From Loktanella sp. (lineage in GTDB: Bacteria; Pseudomonadota; Alphaproteobacteria; Rhodobacterales; Rhodobacteraceae): a DNA stretch of 5,095 nt. Shown in pieces: positions 1 through 5,095 of this stretch. The translations under genes and the position numbers were made by a program. Below the pieces are notes generated by a model. It saw nothing but the letters and a program-made list of their open reading frames with translations, was not told where the DNA came from and did no database searches. Location: positions 1 through 5,095 of the forward strand of contig PUNR01000201.1 in NCBI GenBank assembly GCA_003551805.1. The letters run 5' to 3'. The number at the start of each line of letters is the position of its first letter. The stretch's first letter is position 1.

Positions 1-1
1 C

Positions 2-979
2 AGCCTTGATGATGTGATCGGGCGTGCCGACCTGCTGACGCAGGTGTCGCGTGGCTCGGCGCATCTGGATGATCTGGACCTGAACCCGCTGCTGATTACA
101 GTCGATGGCGCGCATAAGATCCGTTATGATCGCCACCGCCCGCGCAACCCTGTGGATGACACGCTGGATGCACAGATCGTGCAGGATGCCGCGCGTTTCC
201 TGAACGATGGTGAAAAGATGCAGCTGGATTATGCCGTGCAGAATACTTTGCGCAGCATCGGCACACGCACCTCCAGCCATATCGTCAAGCAATTCGGGAT
301 GCGCAATGCGCTGCAGCCCGATCACCTGACGGTCAAGCTGCGCGGCTCTGCCGGTCAGTCCTTGGGCGCTTTCGCAGCACCGGGGCTAAAGCTGGAAGTC
401 TCGGGCGACGCCAACGACTATGTCGGCAAGGGTCTGTCCGGCGGCACAATCGTCGTGCGGCCACCCATGGTCAGCCCGCTGGTGGCATCGGAAAACACGA
501 TTATCGGCAATACTGTGCTTTACGGTGCGACGGCGGGCTATCTGTTCGCTGCTGGCCGTGCCGGCGAAAGGTTTGCCGTGCGCAACTCTGGCGCGCATGT
601 CGTGATCGAAGGCTGCGGGACCAATGGCTGCGAATACATGACCGGCGGTGTCGCGGTGATCCTTGGGTCGATTGGTGCGAATTTTGGTGCGGGTATGACC
701 GGCGGGATGGCCTATCTTTACGATCCCAAAGGCGCATCTGCCGCGCTGATCAACATGGAAACGCTGGTGACTTGTCCGGTGACGGTCGATCACTGGCACG
801 ACCAGTTGAAAGGTCTGATCGAACGGCACGCCAAGGAAACCGGCAGCCGCAAGGCCGCTGATCTGTTGCAGCATTGGGATCTGGAGAAAGGCAACTTTGT
901 GCAGGTCTGCCCGAAGGAAATGCTGATCCACCTGACCCATCCGCTGGTGGTTGAAGAAACCGCAATCCCGGCAGAATAA
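2..979 (+). CDS. gltB: Glutamate synthase (NADPH) large subunit, C-terminal part (5' end outside window)
   Basis: Last 325 codons of the large (alpha) subunit of glutamate synthase, which makes two glutamates from glutamine and 2-oxoglutarate in the cytoplasm as half of the GS-GOGAT ammonium assimilation route. The frame is open from base 2, so the gene begins upstream; a GTG at 14 is internal, not a start. The visible part holds the end of the synthase region (IGRADLL, then LDDLDLNPLL) and then the GXGXG right-handed beta-helix domain, roughly visible residues 110-240, with spaced glycines such as SGGTIVV, GATAGYLF, MTGGVAVILG and MTGGMAYLYD. It ends with the family-typical FVQVCPKEM near the C-terminus. 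Bacterial GltB is about 1,500 residues, so about a fifth is shown. gltD does not follow, so the small subunit must lie upstream or elsewhere. A hairpin terminator-like structure follows the TAA. Identification is secure. Confidence 0.95.
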   Translation, partial: SLDDVIGRADLLTQVSRGSAHLDDLDLNPLLITVDGAHKIRYDRHRPRNPVDDTLDAQIVQDAARFLNDGEKMQLDYAVQNTLRSIGTRTSSHIVKQFGMRNALQPDHLTVKLRGSAGQSLGAFAAPGLKLEVSGDANDYVGKGLSGGTIVVRPPMVSPLVASENTIIGNTVLYGATAGYLFAAGRAGERFAVRNSGAHVVIEGCGTNGCEYMTGGVAVILGSIGANFGAGMTGGMAYLYDPKGASAALINMETLVTCPVTVDHWHDQLKGLIERHAKETGSRKAADLLQHWDLEKGNFVQVCPKEMLIHLTHPLVVEETAIPAE

Positions 980-983
980 TTGC

Positions 984-1016
984 AACGCCCCGCGCTGAAA
1001 TCAGCCGCGGGGCGTT
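984..1016 (+). terminator. GC-rich hairpin after gltB, probable intrinsic terminator
   Basis: Left arm 984-998 (AACGCCCCGCGCTGA) and right arm 1001-1016 (TCAGCCGCGGGGCGTT) are complementary apart from one extra base in the right arm, giving a strong stem starting 4 bases after the gltB stop. The tail after the stem (TCGCTTTGCTT) has some T but no clean T-run, so termination by this hairpin alone may be incomplete. Its place between the gltB stop and the mtgA promoter fits a transcription unit boundary. The pairing is seen directly; the function is inferred. Confidence 0.7.
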
Positions 1017-1024
1017 CGCTTTGC

Positions 1025-1054
1025 TTGACCCCGCAGGCTGCAGTGTGGCTATAG
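1025..1054 (+). promoter_or_regulatory. Probable housekeeping (sigma-70-type) promoter of mtgA
   Basis: The -35 element TTGACC (1025-1030, preceded by C as in the alphaproteobacterial CTTGAC form) and the -10 element CTATAG (1049-1054) are 18 bases apart, and a 17-base spacing to GCTATA is also possible. This resembles the CTTGAC/CTATA promoters typical of alphaproteobacteria. It lies just after the gltB hairpin and directly before the mtgA ATG. Only 6 bases separate the -10 box from the ATG, so transcription should begin at or within a base or two of the start codon. No transcript data are available here. Confidence 0.6.
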
Positions 1055-1060
1055 AGGGCG

Positions 1061-1798
1061 ATGGCAGACACCAGTAAACCTCGCAAACGCCGGTCGCGCA
1101 AAGCCGCGGCTAAACCCAAGCCACTGCGCAGGATCACCCGCGCTGTGCGGCGTGTGGTATTGTGGTCTGTTGCGGGGGTCGGGGGCTTTGTGCTGGTCTG
1201 GACCCTGCTTTATGCACTGATTAACCCGCCCACCACCGCCTATATGGTGTCAGAGGGGCGTCGCCTTGGCGGCGTGCAGCACGAATGGGTGCCGATGGAC
1301 CGGATTGCGCCGGTAATGGCACGCGCTGCCGTCGCGGCAGAGGACGCCAATTTCTGTCTGCATTGGGGTCTGGATGTGAATGCGATCCGTTCTGCCATGG
1401 AACGCGGGCGCGGTGGTGCATCGACCATCAGCCAGCAGGTGGTGAAGAATGTTTATCTTTGGCATGGCCGTTCATGGGCGCGCAAATCGATCGAGGCGCT
1501 TTGGACCCCCGTCACCGAAGTGTTCTGGAGCAAAAGACGTATTCTGGAAATCTATCTGAATGTGGCGGAATTCGACGCGGGCGTGTTTGGCGTTCAGGCT
1601 GCTGCGCAGCATTATTTCGGGGTTGATGCCGCCAATCTGACCGCGACGCAGGCGGCAAGGCTGGCCGCGATCCTGCCTGCGCCGAAGGAAAGATCAGCCT
1701 CTAATCCTGGCCAGTTCACGCGCAACCGCGCTGCGCAGATCATCAGCGGGGCCGAAACCATCGCGGCGGATGGTCGCGCGGATTGTTTCCAGCGATGA
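1061..1798 (+). CDS. mtgA: Monofunctional biosynthetic peptidoglycan glycosyltransferase (GT51)
   Basis: This inner-membrane enzyme polymerises lipid II into glycan strands in the periplasm; it has no transpeptidase domain. The protein is 245 residues, usual for MtgA. It has a very basic cytoplasmic N-terminus (residues 1-31), one membrane segment at about 32-54, then the GT51 domain. Conserved GT51 motifs are visible: AAEDANFCLHWGLD (92-105) with catalytic-type Glu94; GGASTISQQVVKN (118-130); R141-K142 through Glu145, probably the second conserved Glu; and RRILEIYLNVAEF (159-171) followed by GVFGVQAAAQHYFG. No PBP transpeptidase domain follows, which separates it from class A PBPs. The ATG at 1061 is chosen because it precedes the basic and membrane segment and lies just after a promoter; the GAGGG at 1054-1058 is too close (2 bases) to be a normal ribosome binding site. 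The next gene starts 64 bases downstream on the same strand, so co-transcription is possible. Confidence 0.93.
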   Translation: MADTSKPRKRRSRKAAAKPKPLRRITRAVRRVVLWSVAGVGGFVLVWTLLYALINPPTTAYMVSEGRRLGGVQHEWVPMDRIAPVMARAAVAAEDANFCLHWGLDVNAIRSAMERGRGGASTISQQVVKNVYLWHGRSWARKSIEALWTPVTEVFWSKRRILEIYLNVAEFDAGVFGVQAAAQHYFGVDAANLTATQAARLAAILPAPKERSASNPGQFTRNRAAQIISGAETIAADGRADCFQR

Positions 1799-1852
1799 CG
1801 CAACCATTGAACCCGCGCGCTGCATGCGGCATGGAAGAACAATTACCCCAAC

Positions 1853-1856
1853 AAGG
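1853..1856 (+). promoter_or_regulatory. Ribosome binding site fixing the start of the FzlA-like gene
   Basis: AAGG at 1853-1856 lies 6 bases before the ATG at 1863. It supports that start over an in-frame ATG at 1770, which would add 31 residues inside mtgA and displace the normal GST N-terminus. Confidence 0.65.
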
Positions 1857-1862
1857 TTTGCC

Positions 1863-2528
1863 ATGAATATCCTGTATCACTATCCATTATCCCCTTTTTC
1901 ACGCAAAGTCCGCCTGTGCCTTGCCGAAAAGAAGATCGAGGTTGGTCTGGTCGAGGAACGGTATTGGGAACAGGGCGCCGAATTTCTGCGCCGCAACCCT
2001 GCAGGCAAGGTGCCGGTGCTGAAAATGAACGGCCGGATGATGGCCGATAGCAGCGCCATTTGCGAGTTTCTGGAAGAGGCGCATCCGACCCCTGCCCTGT
2101 TGCCCCGCGACGCCGATGGCCGCTATGAGACGCGCCGTCTGGTGGGCTGGTTCGATGACAAATTCTATCAGGAAGTGACGTCAAAACTGATCGGTGAACG
2201 CGTCTATCGCAAGGTCATGGGCCGCGGCTATCCCGACAGTGCCAATGTCAAGGCAGGCGCGCGGGCGATCAAGTATCACCTTGATTATATGGCGCATCTG
2301 CTGGAACACCGCCGCTGGTTGGCGGGCAATGAAATGACGCTGGCCGATTTCGCCGCTGCGGCACATCTGTCTTGTGTGGATTACACCAGCGATGTGGATT
2401 GGAACCGGCACGAGGTGGTCAAGGATTGGTACGCCAAGATCAAATCGCGGCCTGCTTTCCGGTCGCTTTTGGCGGATGAGGTGCCCGGTTTTCAGCCGGC
2501 GGCGCATTATGCGGATCTTGATTTTTAA
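1863..2528 (+). CDS. fzlA: Glutathione S-transferase-family protein, probable FtsZ-binding division protein FzlA
   Basis: A 221-residue cytoplasmic GST-fold protein. The thioredoxin-like N-domain (about 1-77) begins MNILYHYPLSPFSRKVRLCL, with Ser10/Ser13 in the usual active-site loop, the cis-proline motif KVPVL (49-53, Pro51) and DSSAICEFL (63-70), matching the GST E/D-S-x-A-I glutathione-contact motif. The helical C-domain follows, with the folding signal MTLADFAAAA (158-167). The overall pattern resembles FzlA, which in Caulobacter binds FtsZ, curves its filaments and promotes constriction. The traits used are the early EERxWE motif, a TS-x-LI-x-ERVY-like helix, DWY-x-KIKSRP and the C-terminal HYADLDF. 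The FzlA assignment comes from recalled family pattern, not an alignment; an ordinary detoxifying GST is the alternative. The start at 1863 has an AAGG site. It follows mtgA by 64 bases and precedes a palindromic repeat. GST fold 0.95, FzlA about 0.7. Confidence 0.85.
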   Translation: MNILYHYPLSPFSRKVRLCLAEKKIEVGLVEERYWEQGAEFLRRNPAGKVPVLKMNGRMMADSSAICEFLEEAHPTPALLPRDADGRYETRRLVGWFDDKFYQEVTSKLIGERVYRKVMGRGYPDSANVKAGARAIKYHLDYMAHLLEHRRWLAGNEMTLADFAAAAHLSCVDYTSDVDWNRHEVVKDWYAKIKSRPAFRSLLADEVPGFQPAAHYADLDF

Positions 2529-2573
2529 GAGGGGGCTCTGCCCCCGCCCCTGCGGGGCTCCCCCGGGATATTT
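2529..2573 (+). repeat. GC-rich palindromic intergenic unit (REP-like), Rhodobacterales type
   Basis: This fills the whole gap between the fzlA stop and the first queG ATG. It contains two adjacent hairpins: GGGGGC/GCCCCC around a TCT loop (2531-2545), then GCCCC/GGGGC around TGC (2546-2558). CCCCC at 2560-2564 can compete for the first G-run, and GGGGCTC occurs twice (2532-2538 and 2554-2560). It ends CCCGGGATATTT. I recall similar units scattered between genes in Rhodobacterales; that is memory, and only one copy is in this window. It may weaken read-through from fzlA into queG or protect the fzlA mRNA 3' end. Confidence 0.7.
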
Positions 2574-3611
2574 ATGCTCGGACGATGGATGAAGGATCGT
2601 TTGATCGCCTTTGCCCTTGAGGCCGGTTTTGCCAAGGTCGGCATTTGCCGGCCGGATGCGGTGCCGGAAACTGCTGGAAGGCTGGCCGAATTTGTCGATG
2701 CTGGCATGCATGGCCAGATGGCATGGATGGCCGAGCGTATGGCATGGCGCGGTGATCCCACAGCGCTTTGGCCGCAGGCGAAATCGGTGATCATGCTGGC
2801 CGAGGTCTATACCCCCGATCATGATCCACTGGCGGTGCTGGACCAACCCGACCGCGCGGCGATCAGCGTTTATGCGCAGGGCCGCGATTATCATGATGTC
2901 GTCAAAAAGCGGCTGAAGGTCGTGGGGCGCTGGCTGATCGATCAGGTGCCGGACGCCGAGATCAAGGTTTTCGTTGACACAGCCCCGGTGATGGAAAAGC
3001 CGCTGGCGCAGGCGGCGGGGCTGGGCTGGCAGGGCAAACATACCAATCTGCTGGGCCGCGATCTGGGAAGCTGGTTTTTTCTGGGCGCCATTTTCACGAC
3101 GGTCGAACTGACGCCGGATCAGGCCGAGGTCAGCCATTGCGGATCTTGCACGGCTTGTCTGGATATTTGCCCAACTGCGGCCTTTCCTGCGCCATACCGG
3201 CTGGATGCCCGTCGCTGCATTTCCTATCTGACGATCGAACATAAAGGTCCGGTTGATCCCGAATTACGCGCCTTGATGGGCAATCGGATTTATGGCTGTG
3301 ACGATTGCCTTGCTGTCTGTCCGTGGAACAAATTTGCTGCCGAAGGCCGCGACGCGCGATTGGCGGCGCGTGACGATCTGTTGGCGCCGTCCCTTTTGGA
3401 ACTGGCTAGCCTTGACGATACTGCATTTCGCGCGCGGTTTTCAGGATCACCGATCAAGCGGATCGGGCGTGACCGTTTTATCCGCAATGTCGCCTATGCG
3501 ATGGGCAATTCCGGTGACAAAGCGATGATACCGGCCTTGTCACCGTTAACCACAGACCCTGATCCGGCAGTTGCCGATGCCGCGATCTGGGCGATAGGGC
3601 GTCTGCGCTAG
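2574..3611 (+). CDS. queG: Epoxyqueuosine reductase
   Basis: A cytoplasmic cobalamin and iron-sulfur enzyme for the last step of queuosine synthesis, reducing epoxyqueuosine to queuosine at position 34 of GUN-anticodon tRNAs. It is 345 residues from this ATG. Visible features: an N-terminal region with GFAKVGICRPDA (18-29); the cobalamin-region motif FVDTAPVMEKPLAQAAGLGWQG (positions 133-154), with Asp135 matching the proposed catalytic Asp; the first cluster motif CGSCTACLDICP (Cys189, 192, 195, 199); Cys215 in RRCISYLTIEHKG; the second cluster GCDDCLAVCPWNKF (Cys242, 245, 249); and a C-terminal HEAT-like helical region (about 296-345). The eight cysteines of two 4Fe-4S clusters are complete. 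The start is uncertain: ATG 2574 abuts the palindromic unit with GGGA 5 bases upstream, while in-frame ATG 2589 (CGGA 6 bases upstream) gives 340 residues beginning MKDRL, which looks closer to relatives. The stop overlaps that of the convergent desaturase. Confidence 0.95.
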   Translation: MLGRWMKDRLIAFALEAGFAKVGICRPDAVPETAGRLAEFVDAGMHGQMAWMAERMAWRGDPTALWPQAKSVIMLAEVYTPDHDPLAVLDQPDRAAISVYAQGRDYHDVVKKRLKVVGRWLIDQVPDAEIKVFVDTAPVMEKPLAQAAGLGWQGKHTNLLGRDLGSWFFLGAIFTTVELTPDQAEVSHCGSCTACLDICPTAAFPAPYRLDARRCISYLTIEHKGPVDPELRALMGNRIYGCDDCLAVCPWNKFAAEGRDARLAARDDLLAPSLLELASLDDTAFRARFSGSPIKRIGRDRFIRNVAYAMGNSGDKAMIPALSPLTTDPDPAVADAAIWAIGRLR

Positions 3612-4630
3612 GCCGTGGTCCGTCGCGCGTTGGCAAAAGACACCAGACGCCGGGTTTTTTCATCCCAAAGGTTCAGGCTTGCGCAGTTGAAGCTTTGCAG
3701 CAGCGTCATCCGGCTGCAATCGACAAGGTCTTGATGGTCGCGAAGCACCTCTGGCAGGCGGTAGAACGGGATCCGCGCGTAAAGGTGATGCACATGGTGG
3801 ATGCCGATATTGGCAGTGAACCACCGCAGGATTGGTGGCAGGTCGTAATGTGAACTGCCATGCAGGGCGGCGTCGTGGATCTGCCAGTTTTCGGTGTGAT
3901 CCCATTCTGTCGTCTCGAACTGGTGCTGGACGTAGAACAGCCAGACTCCTATCGAGGCCGCGATCAGCGTTGTTGGCAGGAACACCAGAAACAGCGCAGC
4001 AAAGCCGCCGACATAGATAATCATCGCCAAAATCGCGACCACGGCAAGGTTTGTGCCCATTGCACTGATCCAGTATTTCCGTTCGCGCTGCATCTGCCCG
4101 AACGGAATGCGGTTTTGCAGCAAGAACAGATAGGTCGGGCCAAGGCCGAACATCACCAAAGGATGCCGGTAGGCGCGATAGAGGAACCGCCCGAACGGGG
4201 TGCGCTGGTGATATTCTTCGACCGTCAGGGTCATGACATCGCCGATCCCGCGCTTGTCCAGATCGCCGGCGTGGCTGTGGTGGATGGAATGGGTCCGCCG
4301 CCAGACGTCATAGGGGGTCAATGTAACGACACCTAATCCCCGCCCGATCCAGTCGCTGAGCGTGCGGTTGCCAAAGAATGACCCGTGCCCGCAATCATGC
4401 TGAATACAAAACAACCGCAGCAAAAACAGCCCGTTAAGTGCCGAAATAGCCAAAGCACCCAGATAGCTGTATTGCGCGACCCAGACTGCAATCACCCACA
4501 ACAAGACGAACGGCACCAGACTGACCGCAAGTTCTACGCTGCTGCGCAAAGTGCTGGGTTCGCGATATTTTGCAAGGACCTGCACCCAGTCGCGTGCGGA
4601 CATGTTCGTCGTTGGTCTGCTGTCTGCCAT
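3608..4630 (-). CDS. Membrane fatty acid desaturase (acyl-lipid, three-His-box type)
   Basis: A 340-residue integral membrane di-iron enzyme that uses O2 and electrons to put a double bond into acyl chains. All three histidine boxes are present: HDCGH (78-82), HSIHH (114-118) and HHVHH (278-282, HxxHH form), plus an extra conserved-type His in YVQHQFE (His236). Hydrophobic stretches lie at about 36-52, 57-75, 155-171, 193-208 and 211-234, with His boxes on the cytoplasmic side as usual. The box spacing and GIGDVMTLTVEEY resemble plant-type/DesA acyl-lipid desaturases; regiospecificity cannot be read from sequence, so no symbol is given. The ATG at 4630-4628 is preceded by an A-rich purine stretch without a clear Shine-Dalgarno; Met10 is another possible start with no better site. 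It converges on queG, sharing a CTAG at the stops, and diverges from the EamA gene across 115 bases. An electron donor gene is not visible. Confidence 0.93.
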   Translation of the reverse strand: MADSRPTTNMSARDWVQVLAKYREPSTLRSSVELAVSLVPFVLLWVIAVWVAQYSYLGALAISALNGLFLLRLFCIQHDCGHGSFFGNRTLSDWIGRGLGVVTLTPYDVWRRTHSIHHSHAGDLDKRGIGDVMTLTVEEYHQRTPFGRFLYRAYRHPLVMFGLGPTYLFLLQNRIPFGQMQRERKYWISAMGTNLAVVAILAMIIYVGGFAALFLVFLPTTLIAASIGVWLFYVQHQFETTEWDHTENWQIHDAALHGSSHYDLPPILRWFTANIGIHHVHHLYARIPFYRLPEVLRDHQDLVDCSRMTLLQSFNCASLNLWDEKTRRLVSFANARRTTA

Positions 4631-4745
4631 ATGTTTTTCTTTGTTCTTTCTTTATCTTATGCTCGGCGCTGACCATATAGGTCCCGAATAGGGCTTCACC
4701 GTCTTTTTGGCTAGCCATATTGTTCGCAGTCAAAAGGATATGATC
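4631..4745. promoter_or_regulatory. Divergent intergenic region between desaturase and EamA permease genes
   Basis: Both genes must be transcribed outward from this 115-base stretch. It is AT-richer than its surroundings near the desaturase start. Short dyads are visible: GACC-atata-GGTC (4671-4683), CCC-gaata-GGG (4683-4693) and the perfect 10-base palindrome TGGCTAGCCA (4708-4717). On the minus strand CTATAT (4680-4675) could be a -10 box for the desaturase, but the matching -35 position is poor. On the plus strand CATATT (4716-4721) is a weak -10 candidate for the permease. No promoter or operator can be assigned with confidence. Confidence 0.45.
4734..4738 (+). promoter_or_regulatory. Ribosome binding site deciding the EamA gene start
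   Basis: AAGGA (4734-4738) lies 7 bases before the ATG at 4746 but only 1 base before the in-frame ATG at 4740, so translation should begin at 4746. Confidence 0.7.
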
Positions 4746-5095
4746 ATGCAACCGCTTAAAGGCATCGTCTTCAAAGTTGTTTCGGTCTGCATGTTCATGG
4801 TCATGGCGGCCTTGATCAAAGCCGTGTCCGACACGGTGCCACCGGGACAGGCGGTTTTCTTTCGGTCGTTCTTTGCGCTGCCGATCATCTTTGGCTGGCT
4901 CGCGTTGCGGGGTGAATTGCGGCATGGTTGGAAAACCAGCAACCCGATGGGCCATTTCTGGCGTGGTCTGGTGGGGACATCGGCGATGGGGCTGGGCTTT
5001 GCCGGACTTGGCCTGCTGCCTTTGCCAGAGGTGACAGCCATCGGATATGCCGCGCCGCTGCTGGTCGTGATTTTTGCCGCCATGTTTTTGAATGA
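4746..5095 (+). CDS. EamA/DMT-family membrane permease, N-terminal part (3' end outside window)
   Basis: The first 116 codons of a drug/metabolite-transporter superfamily protein, cut by the right edge. It begins MQPLKGIVFKVVSVCMF and has about four hydrophobic segments (roughly residues 6-28, 36-55, 72-92, 95-115), consistent with the first EamA repeat of a usual ten-helix, about 300-residue permease. Family-type motifs are PPGQAVFFRSFFALP (32-46), HFWRGLVGTSAMGLGFAGL (70-88) and PLPEVTAIGYAAPLL (92-106). Related proteins export or import diverse metabolites, including S-adenosylmethionine carriers; the substrate cannot be inferred here. The start is set by AAGGA 7 bases upstream. It is divergent from the desaturase across a 115-base region, and the reading frame stays open to the end of the window. 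Confidence 0.88.
   Translation, partial: MQPLKGIVFKVVSVCMFMVMAALIKAVSDTVPPGQAVFFRSFFALPIIFGWLALRGELRHGWKTSNPMGHFWRGLVGTSAMGLGFAGLGLLPLPEVTAIGYAAPLLVVIFAAMFLN

Noticed and set aside
386..985. A 199-codon minus-strand open frame opposite gltB.
   Set aside because: Fully antisense to the conserved GXGXG domain, with no motif and biased shadow-like composition.
1770..1862. Upstream in-frame ATG extending the FzlA-like protein by 31 residues.
   Set aside because: It would start inside mtgA and add unrelated residues before the normal GST N-terminus; AAGG 6 bases before 1863 supports the shorter form.
2181..3242. A 353-codon open frame on the minus strand across the 3' half of fzlA, the palindromic unit and most of queG.
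   Set aside because: It is antisense to two well-supported genes, crosses a non-coding repeat, and its translation is rich in Arg, His, Gln and Pro without recognisable domains, as expected of a shadow frame in GC-rich DNA.
3860..4336. A 158-codon plus-strand frame inside the desaturase.
   Set aside because: Antisense to a desaturase with all three histidine boxes; no recognisable protein.
4728..4733. TTGACT on the minus strand as a -35 box for the desaturase.
   Set aside because: At 17 or 18 bases downstream the sequence is CCAAAA or CAAAAA, not a plausible -10 element.
4434..4955. A 173-codon minus-strand frame overlapping the desaturase start and the EamA gene.
   Set aside because: It runs through the divergent intergenic region and opposite the EamA frame; the translation is polar and lacks a domain, while both overlapped genes have clear family motifs.
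1..5095. Search for tRNA, CRISPR arrays, insertion sequences, toxin-antitoxin pairs or other accessory systems.
   Set aside because: Genes are tightly packed and housekeeping in type; no cloverleaf, repeat-spacer pattern, transposase or terminal inverted repeats were seen, and no gene-free stretch exceeds about 115 bases.

Overview
This 5.1-kb window looks like ordinary chromosome from an alphaproteobacterium of the Rhodobacterales (Roseobacter/Rhodobacter group). The evidence is protein character (an FzlA-type glutathione transferase, an aerobic queG, an EamA permease with the motif style of that order), moderately high G+C with matching codon use throughout, a CTTGAC...CTATAG promoter, and a GC-rich palindromic intergenic unit ending in GGATATTT that I remember as common in that order. 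No mobile element, CRISPR array, rRNA or tRNA was seen.

Layout, left to right. (1) The 3' end of gltB, the glutamate synthase large subunit, enters from the left edge and closes at 979 with a GC-rich terminator-like hairpin. (2) mtgA, a monofunctional peptidoglycan glycosyltransferase, follows at 1061 with its own promoter. The -10 box ends only 6 bases before the ATG, so the transcript may be leaderless. (3) After a 64-base gap comes a glutathione S-transferase-family protein closely resembling FzlA, the alphaproteobacterial FtsZ-binding division protein. (4) A 45-base palindromic repeat separates it from queG, epoxyqueuosine reductase. (5) queG converges with a membrane fatty acid desaturase on the minus strand; the two genes share a CTAG in which each strand reads its stop codon. 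(6) A 115-base divergent intergenic region leads to the 5' part of an EamA/DMT-family permease that runs off the right edge.

Functionally these are housekeeping genes: nitrogen assimilation (gltB), cell wall synthesis and division (mtgA, fzlA-like), tRNA wobble-base modification (queG), membrane lipid unsaturation (desaturase) and transport (EamA). The pairing with the clearest possible logic is mtgA beside fzlA, since both act on septal wall synthesis in other bacteria. I found no previously undescribed system. The points most worth a second look are the possible leaderless mtgA mRNA, the palindromic unit abutting and perhaps supplying the start of queG, and the reciprocal CTAG stop.
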